This document shows, piece by piece, positions 1-7,943 of a DNA stretch of 55,289 bases. Where the stretch lies: NCBI RefSeq assembly GCF_015694705.1, contig NZ_JADQDR010000017.1, forward strand, positions 1 to 55,289, read 5' to 3'. The position numbers and the translations under genes are program-made. Position 1 is the first letter of the stretch. Each line of letters opens with the position of its first letter. The DNA is from Pontibacter rufus (GTDB taxonomy: Bacteria; Bacteroidota; Bacteroidia; Cytophagales; Hymenobacteraceae). The notes beneath the pieces are model-generated. The model made no database searches, was not told where the DNA came from, and saw only the letters and a list, made by a program, of their open reading frames with translations.

Positions 1-77
1 TACTTATACTTATACTTATACTTATACTTATACTTATACTTATACTTATACTTATACTTATACTTATACTTATACTT
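1..77. repeat. Hexanucleotide tandem array (TACTTA)n
   Basis: About twelve perfect head-to-tail copies of TACTTA run from the first base of the window and end in TACTTT. The array is cut by the window edge, so its full length is unknown. On the opposite strand it reads as repeated AAGTAT, so every unit contains the octamer AAGTATAA that is dispersed through the rest of the window. It lies downstream of the formylglycine-generating-enzyme gene. A six-base unit in a non-coding position is a plausible length-variable tract, but no gene start is visible beside it. Confidence 0.95.
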
Positions 78-123
78 TACAAATCAACCGTCTGGCCTGC
101 AAATCATACTATACACCAGCATT

Positions 124-1251
124 TTAATTTGATGCCACGCACCGGAAGCCGGTATTTTCCAGGCCGGTATCGGGCGAGGATTTCATTTTAGAGGTTACAC
201 GGTAACCTTTGCAGTAAGAAGCGTTGCACATAAAGGAGCCGCCGCGCGTTACCTTTTTAGGTACGGTAGGCTCCTGCGGATCGAAGCTTTCGGCCGGACC
301 GCGGGGGTTCTCCGATACTTTTCCGGCCAGCGTCTGGTAATAATCTTCGGTATACCAGTCGGCCACCCATTCCCATACATTGCCTGCCATGTCGTAGAGC
401 CCGTAAGCATTCGGATTAAAGGATTTCACCGGCGAGGCGCCCGAAAAGCCATCCCATCTCTCATCCAGAACAGGGAAGCTGCCCTGCCAGGTGTTGGCTT
501 TCGGTTTTCCAGCCTCCACATCTTCGTCTCCCCAGGGGTAGCGCTTGTCTTTCAGGCCTGCCCTGGCTGCGTATTCCCATTCAGCTTCAGTCGGCAGGCG
601 TTTGCCGGCCCAGCTGGCATAAGCGGCGGCATCCTCCCAGGCAACCTGTGTTACCGGAAAATTCTCCTTTCCTTTGATATCGCTCTGCGGGCCCTGCGGG
701 TGCCTCCAACTGGCCCCGGGCGTCCAGCTCCACCACTGCGATGCATCGTTCAGCGGCACGGGATGATTGGGCTGGCTGAAGGTGAGCGAAGCTGCTACCA
801 GCAGCTCATCGGCAGGTTTGGGCATGCCGGGCGGCAGCTGCTTTTTGAGCTCCTCCCAGTCGGGCTTGCGCTCTGCCACGGTGGTGTAGCCGGTGGCCGT
901 TACAAAAGCGGCAAACTGCGCATTGGTTACTTCCGTGGCATCCATCCAGAAGCCGTCCAGTTTTACCTTGTGGGCCGGATATTCATCCCGTCGGCCTTCC
1001 GCATCTGTAGCGCCCATCCCGAAACTACCTCCTTCTATCCATACCATATTTTCATGCGAAACAGCCTTGTTTGTAGTAAGCAGGCTATCATCCGCAGCGC
1101 CTGTAAGCGTGGCAAAGCGCTGCGGCATGTTGCTGTGGCACGAAGCATCCTCCAGGCTGGTGTGCTCCGCAGCAACCATGCTTTGCGGCTTTTCCTGCTG
1201 GCAGGCAGCAAACGACAACAGTAGTATAAAATACAAGGGCTTGTGACTCAT
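124..1251 (-). CDS. Formylglycine-generating enzyme (SUMF1/FGE) family lipoprotein
   Basis: A 375-residue secreted lipoprotein: the N-terminus carries a hydrophobic stretch ending in a lipobox (SFAAC, Cys17). The rest is an FGE-sulfatase (C-type lectin-like) domain with the usual signatures: WIEGGSFGMG near residue 71, a KRLPTEAEWEYAAR motif, AGNVWEW, and a C-terminal RGGSF...GFRC block. The two active-site cysteines are conserved as C342 and C347 (MCNASYC), spaced like Cys336/Cys341 of human FGE. This supports a copper-dependent oxidase that converts sulfatase Cys or Ser to formylglycine, not merely a lectin-like relative. No sulfatase lies in the window, so its client must be elsewhere, or it acts on another protein. 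The lipoprotein signal places it outside the inner membrane. Family assignment is firm; substrate is unknown. Confidence 0.9.
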   Translation of the reverse strand: MSHKPLYFILLLSFAACQQEKPQSMVAAEHTSLEDASCHSNMPQRFATLTGAADDSLLTTNKAVSHENMVWIEGGSFGMGATDAEGRRDEYPAHKVKLDGFWMDATEVTNAQFAAFVTATGYTTVAERKPDWEELKKQLPPGMPKPADELLVAASLTFSQPNHPVPLNDASQWWSWTPGASWRHPQGPQSDIKGKENFPVTQVAWEDAAAYASWAGKRLPTEAEWEYAARAGLKDKRYPWGDEDVEAGKPKANTWQGSFPVLDERWDGFSGASPVKSFNPNAYGLYDMAGNVWEWVADWYTEDYYQTLAGKVSENPRGPAESFDPQEPTVPKKVTRGGSFMCNASYCKGYRVTSKMKSSPDTGLENTGFRCVASN

Positions 1252-1582
1252 GGTAATACAGGAACAGATAAAACGCTGGCAAAGTATAAAAATAGTGATT
1301 TTATGCAGAAGTAAGCGGCCAAAACAAGAAAAACCCGAAGTATACCAATCATTTAAAATAAAGATTTATACTTTACATGGATATCTTTCCTGATGTCAAG
1401 GATGTTCATTTTTTTATGCCTCACTGAAGTAGACAAGTTAAGTTCTACAAAAGTCTACTCCTGAGCACAGCTTCATCTCAGCATCAACCAGCCCCGCTCC
1501 TAAAGCGGGAATCTGACAAAGGATAATCCCAGGTATAAAGCTGTTATTTTCCTCCATACTTAACGCAAATCCTCTAAACAAA
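1252..1582. other. Intergenic stretch, no gene seen
   Basis: This stretch lies upstream of the FGE gene and must carry its promoter. It holds two copies of the dispersed octamer (AAGTATAA at 1282-1289 and its complement at 1366-1373). I see no convincing reading frame or RNA gene. Confidence 0.6.
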
Positions 1583-1623
1583 TTCCGGCTTCGCCGCATT
1601 ACTCAACTGCGGTGAAGCCGGAA
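1583..1623 (-). terminator. Hairpin terminator after the first GH109-like gene
   Basis: TTCCGGCTTC pairs with GAAGCCGGAA, followed by one mismatch and an inner CCGCA/TGCGG stem. On the minus strand the stem is followed by TTTGTTTAG, as expected of an intrinsic terminator 42 bases past the stop at 1665. Confidence 0.8.
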
Positions 1624-1664
1624 AATGACAGGAATGGCTGTAACAGCAAGAAGCACTTACCGCA

Positions 1665-3023
1665 TTAATAATCGTCGTTTAGGGCAAAAGTCGGCTTCCG
1701 GGACATCCACTTTCCGCTGGTAAAGTCCGGAAATTCTACTGTTTCATTCCCCAGCGCAATAGATTGCTCGCTCAGGGGCGTAATGGCACTCCAGGCAGCG
1801 GCATCATACACATCCATCGGCGTGGGTTCGTTGCGTTTGGCAGCTTCTACAAAGGCGTGAATCACGAAAAAGTCCATACCGCCGTGGCCTGCACCCTGCG
1901 CATCGTTGCCATACTTCTTCCACAGCGGATGATCATACTTGTCCAGCCACGGTTTGGCCTCGTCCCACTGGTGCGGCTTACTCTTGCCCTCCACATAAAT
2001 GGAGCTGTTCACGTCCATCCACAGGCCTTCGGTTCCCTGCACCCGGAACCCTAAAGAGTAAGGGCGGGGCGAATTGGTGTCGAGTTGCAGGATAACGGTT
2101 TCGCCGTTGGCGCAATTCATGGTAGTGGTTACAATATCGCCCAGCCTGAATTTTACTTTGGCGTTGGGATGATCTTCTCCGGCATGATCCACAATATACT
2201 TATGCAGCCCGCGCGATTTGGTTGAATAGGAGTTTAAGGTCAGAAAGCGGTTGCCGCGGTTAATGTTGATGTAGTGGGCTACCGGCCCGATGCCGTGTGT
2301 CGGGTACAGATCGCCGTCGCGGTGCACGGAATGATCGGTGCGCCACTTGGCTTCGGAAAATGCCTCTTCGCCGAACTTTACGCCGTGGCCATAGGCATGC
2401 TCGCCATCGTTAAATTTCACTTCGCGCAGGTCGTGCTGGTAGCCTCCCTGCAGGTGTATAAGCTCGCCGAACACATTCTGCCGCACCATGTTGAGCACGG
2501 CCATCACATCGCGGCGGTAGCATACATTTTCCAGCATCATCACATTGGCGTTATGCTTTTCGGCGGCGTGCACCACGTCCCAGTGATCATCCAGCGTAAT
2601 GCCCAGCACCACCTCTGAGCCCACATACTTTAATCCGGCATCGAGTGCGCCAATGATCATGGGCTTGTGCCACTCCCACGGGGTAGCTATAACTACAGCC
2701 TGCAGCCCTTTTGTCTCGAGCATCTTTTTCCAGGCATAGTCGTCGCCGGTAAATACTTTTGGCATGGGCTTTCCGCTTTTCCGGATGATGTCTTTGGACA
2801 TCTGCAGCATGCGATCGCTCACATCGCAAATAGCTACCACGTCCACATCGTCTCTTCTCAACAACAGATCCAGGTGATTCTGGCCACGCAGGCCTACGCC
2901 AATCACACCGATCTTCACTTTGTCTTTGGCTTTAGGTGCGGCGGCAAACAGGTTCTGGCCGGGCAATACAGATAGGGCAGCGGCAGAGAGGCCCGTGTTT
3001 CGTACAAATTTTCTTCTGTTCAT
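1665..3023 (-). CDS. Gfo/Idh/MocA family protein, GH109-like, Tat-exported
   Basis: This 452-residue protein starts with a twin-arginine signal (MNRRKF, then a hydrophobic stretch to about residue 28). A Rossmann fold follows with the dinucleotide motif GVGLRG at 42-47. The centre carries a catalytic-type segment, MLENVCYRRD, and a THGIGPV...NINRGNRF block near residues 242-258, which I recognise from GH109 enzymes (NAD-dependent alpha-N-acetylgalactosaminidases that work by oxidation and elimination). Tat export fits a protein that must bind NAD(H) before leaving the cytoplasm. A paralogue lies at 4219-5646. Classification as Gfo/Idh/MocA is certain; GH109-type glycosidase is likely; the true substrate could be another alpha-glycoside. 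Confidence 0.85.
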   Translation of the reverse strand: MNRRKFVRNTGLSAAALSVLPGQNLFAAAPKAKDKVKIGVIGVGLRGQNHLDLLLRRDDVDVVAICDVSDRMLQMSKDIIRKSGKPMPKVFTGDDYAWKKMLETKGLQAVVIATPWEWHKPMIIGALDAGLKYVGSEVVLGITLDDHWDVVHAAEKHNANVMMLENVCYRRDVMAVLNMVRQNVFGELIHLQGGYQHDLREVKFNDGEHAYGHGVKFGEEAFSEAKWRTDHSVHRDGDLYPTHGIGPVAHYININRGNRFLTLNSYSTKSRGLHKYIVDHAGEDHPNAKVKFRLGDIVTTTMNCANGETVILQLDTNSPRPYSLGFRVQGTEGLWMDVNSSIYVEGKSKPHQWDEAKPWLDKYDHPLWKKYGNDAQGAGHGGMDFFVIHAFVEAAKRNEPTPMDVYDAAAWSAITPLSEQSIALGNETVEFPDFTSGKWMSRKPTFALNDDY

Positions 3024-3084
3024 AATAGTTATCTATGGCCTGGAAAGTCTCCGGCCCTGCATGTTATAGTATATTGATTTTCGA

Positions 3085-3825
3085 TTAATCGTACATTTCC
3101 CCTTGCGCCTCAAGCCTTTCACCTGCTGCCTCCATAAACCCGAAGCTGACGACAGGCTCCGGATCTGTTTTTTCGACATCGGAATGGCTCAGCACAGCAA
3201 TGCTTCCCTGCCAGTCATCGGCATAATATTGTTCTGACTTAACGATGGCCAGCGTATTGCCGGCTTTGTCCAGCGCCGTCAGTTTGGCATGGTGAGTGCC
3301 CCCGGGCTGCGGTACCACCTTTAAAACCAATCGGATACCCTCCTGCAGTTTCTCATCAGGTATAAACTTATTGCTGACGGCAAGGCCGATGAAAAGGCGC
3401 CCGCACCGCTGTACGCCCACGCGGATGCCTGCTCCTTCGGCAGATACGGCAGCAGAGCAGTCTTTCAGGCCAAGCAGCCAGCCGGCATGGGCAAACGTAT
3501 CCTCCAGAGAAGCTTCTGCCAGGAACCGGAGCTGCAGGCTAAGTATAAAAGGGCCCGCAGACGCAGCCAGACGGTGCGTAAGCAATTGAACGGAATGGTT
3601 TGGACCGGCCTGCATACACAGCAGCTCGCCACCCTGTATGCACCAGCCCTGCGGCTGCTCCGCCCCGAATGCCTCTCCTGCCCAAGCCCCGTCCGGCAAC
3701 GACTCCCAACTGCTTCGGAAGACACCAGGCTGTGCCGGTACAGGCGTCTCCTGCTGCTGCAAGCGCCCTGGTTTGGCCGGAAAACCACCCAAAAACAAAA
3801 CCCTTAAACTATCCCTGCGATCCAT
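3085..3825 (-). CDS. Probable N-terminal remnant of a PhoD-type phosphatase (LamG-like domain only)
   Basis: This 246-residue frame opens with MDRRDSLRVLFLGG, the start of a twin-arginine leader, but the hydrophobic core then breaks into Pro, Lys and Arg residues, so export is doubtful. The rest (FRSSWESLPDGAW, WCIQGGELLC, LLTHRL) resembles the N-terminal beta-sandwich that precedes the metallophosphatase domain in alkaline-phosphatase-D-like proteins of Bacteroidota and Planctomycetes. That recognition is from memory. The frame stops at GEMYD and only 61 bases separate it from the next gene, so no catalytic domain is present. It is probably a decayed or truncated gene, although a stand-alone binding protein cannot be excluded. 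Confidence 0.55.
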   Translation of the reverse strand: MDRRDSLRVLFLGGFPAKPGRLQQQETPVPAQPGVFRSSWESLPDGAWAGEAFGAEQPQGWCIQGGELLCMQAGPNHSVQLLTHRLAASAGPFILSLQLRFLAEASLEDTFAHAGWLLGLKDCSAAVSAEGAGIRVGVQRCGRLFIGLAVSNKFIPDEKLQEGIRLVLKVVPQPGGTHHAKLTALDKAGNTLAIVKSEQYYADDWQGSIAVLSHSDVEKTDPEPVVSFGFMEAAGERLEAQGEMYD

Positions 3826-4218
3826 CTTAACTTTTTTCCAATCAATATAAGATTTTATAACTGTACACCTGTCGTCTAGCCCTGATTATCCGGCAAAATT
3901 CTTTTTGCACACATGCCTCCTGCCGCTTCCGGAAATGTATACAGCGCAGCCGGCACAGCCTGTTTGATATTTGTACTGCTGTTTCCGTTTATACCTGCTA
4001 TACCTAAGTTTATCCGGGCCTTTGCTGGAAAGGCCTGAAGAAGTATAAATCAGCGGTGAAAACACCACGGCTGGCCTTAGCTTGATGCAACAGGAATATT
4101 AAACAGCTTCAGACTATACCTCATTGGTAATTAAGTACAGACTGATAAGAAAGGCTTGTACCTAATATTCAGTTTGTTGTGGCTTTATACCTGTGCCACT
4201 TTGTTCATGCTGCCATAC
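3826..4218. other. Intergenic stretch, no gene seen
   Basis: A gap of 393 bases between the second GH109-like gene and the phosphatase remnant. It contains a small perfect stem-loop (GGCCTTT/AAAGGCC, 4017-4035) without a T-run on either side and one AAGTATAA octamer at 4041-4048. No reading frame looks real. Confidence 0.55.
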
Positions 4219-5646
4219 TCAGGCTTTCACGTTGGTGGTGCCGCCGCGCTGCAGCGAAATATCTACCGGCTTGTTTGTTGCCCATGCGCCAGCTGTAAAA
4301 TCCGGTACATCTATACTTTGTGATCGGTTGGCGACAGACCATTCGCCCAGCGGAGAAACAGCGCTCCACAGGGCAGCATCATACACATCCTGATCCAGCG
4401 GCAGGCCGTTGCGCAGGCAGTCTATCAGGCGCCAGTCCATCATAAAATCCATCCCGCCGTGGCCGCCAATTTTCTTGGCCATTTCGCCTACCCGCTTGGT
4501 GATGGCCGGCGTATACTTTTCTTCCAGCGCCTTAAATTCTGCATCGGACAGCCACCCTTCATGGCTGTTTGCGATCCGCTCCTCGGGATATTTCCGTGCG
4601 ACGCCCTTTGTACCACTCACCAGGTGGATTCTGGAGTACGGGCGGGTAGACGACACATCGTGCTGGATCATGATGGTTCTGCCATTTTTGGTGCGGATAG
4701 TGGTGGTGTTCATGTTGCCGCGGTAGTTATCGCTGACATACTCCTTGTAAAAAGGATCGCTGCCGGCCCGCTGCCGGGATGTATCAGCCATCGTAAAATC
4801 ATTGGAAGAAACCGAGACAAGGTAATCCATCTGATCGCCGCGGTTGATGTTCATTACCTGACAGATAGGGCCCAGGCCGTGTGTAGGGTACAGGTTGCCA
4901 TTCCTGTGCAGGTTTTCTTTCAGCCGCCACATGTCATAATAACCGTCCTTCGCAAAATTCAAATCAACCAGATTGTGAATGTAGGCGCCTTCGCCGTGAA
5001 TAATGTCGCCAAAATATCCCTGCCGGGCCATGTTCAGGGTAAGCAGCTCAAAGAAATCATAGCAGCAGTTTTCCAGCATCATGCAGTGCTTTCTGGTGCG
5101 TTCCGAGGTTTCTACCAATTGCCAGCATTCTTCTACCGTTTTGGCGGCAGGCACTTCTACGGCCACATGCTTGCCCTGCTCCATGGCGTACACGGCCATA
5201 GGGGTATGCAGATACCAGGGCGTGGCAATATAAATAAGGTCAATGTCATCCCTGTCACACATTTCCTTCCACGCATCTTCTTTGCCGGTATAAGACGTTG
5301 GTTTATGCGAAGTGCCCGATAGTTTCTTTTGCATGGCCTGCACTTTCTCAGGCCGCAAATCACAAAGGGCTTTTATGTCTACCCCCTCAATGTGGCTCAT
5401 GCGGTTTACTGCACCCGGACCCCTCATACCTAACCCTACAAAGCCTACCCGCACGGTCTCCAGTTTCGGAGCGCTGTAGCCAGACATATTAAACCGTTGC
5501 GTGTGCGACCTGCCGGCCTGTTTGCGGATGTCGGCCAGGGCGGCAGGCTGCTCTGCGGTGGCGCAGCCACTCATCAGGCCTGTACCGGCCAGACTGATGC
5601 CGGCTAGGCCAGCGAGTTTCAGGAATTCTCTGCGATTGTTGCTCAT
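4219..5646 (-). CDS. Gfo/Idh/MocA family protein, GH109-like, Tat-exported
   Basis: A 475-residue paralogue of the protein at 1665-3023. The leader has twin arginines (NRREFLK) and ends in a possible lipobox (LMSGC, Cys28), so it may be a Tat-exported lipoprotein. The dinucleotide motif GLGMRG lies at 71-76. The middle contains MLENCCYD and the THGLGPI...NINRGDQM block near residue 255, typical of GH109. The likely role is NAD-dependent hydrolysis of alpha-N-acetylgalactosaminides or a related alpha-glycoside in the periplasm. The two copies differ in their C-terminal halves, which suggests different specificities. Spacing to the remnant gene downstream is about 390 bases, so they are probably separate transcripts. 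Confidence 0.85.
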   Translation of the reverse strand: MSNNRREFLKLAGLAGISLAGTGLMSGCATAEQPAALADIRKQAGRSHTQRFNMSGYSAPKLETVRVGFVGLGMRGPGAVNRMSHIEGVDIKALCDLRPEKVQAMQKKLSGTSHKPTSYTGKEDAWKEMCDRDDIDLIYIATPWYLHTPMAVYAMEQGKHVAVEVPAAKTVEECWQLVETSERTRKHCMMLENCCYDFFELLTLNMARQGYFGDIIHGEGAYIHNLVDLNFAKDGYYDMWRLKENLHRNGNLYPTHGLGPICQVMNINRGDQMDYLVSVSSNDFTMADTSRQRAGSDPFYKEYVSDNYRGNMNTTTIRTKNGRTIMIQHDVSSTRPYSRIHLVSGTKGVARKYPEERIANSHEGWLSDAEFKALEEKYTPAITKRVGEMAKKIGGHGGMDFMMDWRLIDCLRNGLPLDQDVYDAALWSAVSPLGEWSVANRSQSIDVPDFTAGAWATNKPVDISLQRGGTTNVKA

Positions 5647-5805
5647 GGGTATCGATTTGTGTCGGGTTTAAGTTAAGTATAAAACGGCGGTGCAGGGCCC
5701 GTTTACTGATGGCATTTCACACCTGCGCTACGGCTGGTGGCAGACAATGTGCAGGTAAAGTATAAGTATAAAATACTCATGTTACCAGACATAAACGGCT
5801 TGCCT

Positions 5806-6450
5806 TTAAGAGAATTTTGCCTCGCCGAAAAACTCAGGCAAATGGAAGTTGGGTTCAGGGGCCTCTATCATGCCCCAGGCCAGGTAATGCGGATTAGGCA
5901 GATCGTCGCCGCACTTGTAGAAGTTAACGCGTGCCTGCTCTTCCTGCAGATTAGTGAGCCGGTGTTCCGAAAAAGCTTCCCGCGGAATTACCAGTGTTAG
6001 TTGCCAGGTAACACGGGGGATTGCTTTATTGGATACCTTTAGCACTGCCCAACGCTTTATGTGCGCTATCCTGCCGGGGGGTAGCAGCTTTCTGTTGTCT
6101 CGGCCGGTTCCGAAGCCAGCCCGGCAGGTGCCCAGGCAATTAAACTCGAAGTTGTAATACGCCTCCTCTCCTCTGAAAGCAATAAAAAATTCCACACAGC
6201 TGTCTTTGTACACCAGGTCGTTCGTTTGGCGGTGCATGGCCTGCACGTCGTTCTCTTTCACATAATACTTCAGAAAAAGACAGTCCTCGTTGTGCGCCAT
6301 CGCAAATTCAACTTCGGGGCCCTGCTCGTAAACCGGCCAGGGCGCGCTGCCAATGGCCTGCCGCGGTAACGCATCCAGCGCCTCAGTAAGTGAGGGCAGC
6401 GAACTGCCTGCGTGCAGGTGGGGCAGGGCGGGTATCTCAAGTTGTATCAT
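5806..6450 (-). CDS. Carbohydrate-binding family 9-like protein
   Basis: About 214 residues from the start chosen here (MIQLEIP); a start 42 bases further upstream would overlap the preceding gene and adds a tail unlike the family. There is no signal peptide, so the protein is probably cytoplasmic. The sequence matches the CBM9-like family of Bacteroidota: an N-terminal strand region, FLKYYVKEND, DSCVEFFI, YYNFEFNCLG, and a C-terminal NFYKCGD...HYLAWG...PNFHLPE block near the end. Members lie close to sugar-processing genes, but no catalytic function is established that I know of. Its start lies 11 bases past the stop of the nucleotidyltransferase gene, so the two are almost certainly co-transcribed. 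Confidence 0.8.
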   Translation of the reverse strand: MIQLEIPALPHLHAGSSLPSLTEALDALPRQAIGSAPWPVYEQGPEVEFAMAHNEDCLFLKYYVKENDVQAMHRQTNDLVYKDSCVEFFIAFRGEEAYYNFEFNCLGTCRAGFGTGRDNRKLLPPGRIAHIKRWAVLKVSNKAIPRVTWQLTLVIPREAFSEHRLTNLQEEQARVNFYKCGDDLPNPHYLAWGMIEAPEPNFHLPEFFGEAKFS

Positions 6451-6461
6451 GTTGTTGGTTT

Positions 6462-7391
6462 TTATATGGATGGCGACGGTATTTTTCCCCACAGATTTTC
6501 GGGGTAAACTCCGGCTTGTATCAGGTTTTCAAGGCGCTGTATGGCCGTGGCTTTGTCATCGGGATAGGTCACGCCAAACCATTTTTCCGGTGTGTGCAGC
6601 ACTTTTACCCGCGCATCGCCAGATTGCACCACGGCATTCACCACGTCCGGCAGATAAAACTCGGCCTTCAGGTTAGCGCTGTTCTTTTGCAGAAATTCTT
6701 TAAAGCCGGCTTCAAAGTATGGCAGCACGGATGGCTTAAAGGCCATCAGGTTCATCGACACAAGCTCTCCTTCGTTCAGCAGCCTGGCTTCTGCCCCCGG
6801 GTCCTGCACGGCTATGCCGGCCGGGGTGCGGATGATGTGTGTCTGCTCTGTCAGCGATGTCAGGTAAGCATCTTCGCTAAAGCCGCAAACACCCCGCGAC
6901 ACGGCGCCGTACTCCGACAGGGTATTCTCCACTTTAAAGGCTACCAGGCCGTATTCTGACTCATCAGTGCTGTTTTGCAGGAAATCAGCCGCCAGTTTAA
7001 AGGATTCATACCCGTAAAAATCATCGCCATTGATAACAGCAAAAGGGCCTTTTATTTCAGATGCGGCTACCCATACTGCGTGGCCTGTGCCCCAGGGCTT
7101 CGTTCTGCCCACCGGCACCTCAAACCCGGCAGGCAACATATCAAGCTCCTGCGCTACGTACGCTATCTGCACTTCGTCCGGAAACCGGCGGCGCATGGCT
7201 GCTTTAAACGCTTCTTCAATCGACTCGCGGATAACAAAGACAACTCTGCCAAACCCGGCTTTCAGCGCATCATAAACAGAGTAGTCGATAATGGTTTCGC
7301 CATGAGGCCCAAAGCTGTCTATCTGCTTTAAGCTGCCATAGCGTGTGGCCATACCTGCTGCCAGCACAAGCAAAGTGGGACGGTGTTGCAT
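6462..7391 (-). CDS. Sugar-1-phosphate nucleotidyltransferase family protein
   Basis: A 309-residue cytoplasmic protein with the NTP-transferase fold. The nucleotide-binding loop is VLAAGMATRYGSLKQ (from residue 9), followed by ETIIDYSVYDA and an INGDDFYG motif, whose acidic residues would bind metal and the sugar nucleotide. It is expected to join a sugar-1-phosphate to an NTP, producing UDP- or dTDP-activated sugar. A biosynthetic-type enzyme amid catabolic genes suggests a salvage route, for example for hexosamine-1-phosphate, but no kinase or phosphorylase partner is in the window. It heads a two-gene unit with the CBM9-like gene. The substrate cannot be read from the sequence. Confidence 0.82.
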   Translation of the reverse strand: MQHRPTLLVLAAGMATRYGSLKQIDSFGPHGETIIDYSVYDALKAGFGRVVFVIRESIEEAFKAAMRRRFPDEVQIAYVAQELDMLPAGFEVPVGRTKPWGTGHAVWVAASEIKGPFAVINGDDFYGYESFKLAADFLQNSTDESEYGLVAFKVENTLSEYGAVSRGVCGFSEDAYLTSLTEQTHIIRTPAGIAVQDPGAEARLLNEGELVSMNLMAFKPSVLPYFEAGFKEFLQKNSANLKAEFYLPDVVNAVVQSGDARVKVLHTPEKWFGVTYPDDKATAIQRLENLIQAGVYPENLWGKIPSPSI

Positions 7392-7943
7392 ATATTATTA
7401 AATTGTGAAACCGGGAGTATGCGCAAAGAAACATTTTAATCTTCACCCGCAACCATCTGAAAGAAAGACGATGGTACAGCAGCAGGCTCGTATGCCAATA
7501 CCTGCCTGAACATTGCCCATTACAGCAGCACGTTGGCTACTGCCAGGCGCTGTGAAGGCGTGATAAAAATAGAAACTAGAATCTAACTTCGCAAGAAAAA
7601 AATCATAATGTTTACGAACACGCAATGTGCGTGTATGATAACGCAAGTATAAAATGCCTTTTCTTATACACTATCCGGAGGATGGAAGGCAGGGAAGATT
7701 TACGTATCCATGTGGCGCAAACGAAAGAGCATGATAAAAAGCCTCCTTATTAAGGAACGTTTTCATCTGAGTTGATTCGAATATATAAAGCACTCTTGGA
7801 TATAATTGATATTTTTGCAGGTAACAAAGCTGCAAATAAAGCATTGCTAAAAAACCGGCGGGCGCTTCTGCCCGTTAACCATACCCGGTATTCCGAACCG
7901 GCAGGTTGCATGCGTAAAAGGTATATCTAACATAGCACGAAGC
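7392..7943. other. Divergent promoter region, no gene seen
   Basis: A gap of 552 bases between the minus-strand nucleotidyltransferase and the plus-strand LacI gene, so it should contain both promoters. It holds an AAGTATAA octamer (7645-7652), the element shared with the susC leader (7745-7773), a plus-strand TATTTTTG box (7810-7817) matching TAnnTTTG but without a clear upstream TTTG, and a small hairpin CGGGC/GCCCG (7859-7874) in the LacI leader. Short frames here look spurious. Confidence 0.55.
7745..7773 (+). promoter_or_regulatory. Element shared with the susC leader at 28847-28870
   Basis: The blocks CCTTATTAA, AACGTTTTCA and GAGTT occur in this order, separated by GG and TCT. The same three blocks are contiguous upstream of the first susC gene. 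The CG-centred core resembles LacI-family operators, which makes the neighbouring LacI-type regulator a candidate binder. This is inferred from two copies only. Confidence 0.4.

Noticed and set aside
1..77. Regular array as a CRISPR
   Set aside because: The unit is six bases with no spacers and no cas genes; it is a simple tandem repeat.
4459..5322. A 287-codon plus-strand frame opposite the second GH109-like gene
   Set aside because: It is antisense to a well-supported gene with catalytic motifs; the peptide shows no domain and is an effect of codon bias.
7443..7646. A 67-codon minus-strand frame upstream of the nucleotidyltransferase gene
   Set aside because: Its composition is unlike neighbouring proteins and it shows no domain; the stretch is better explained as a divergent promoter region.
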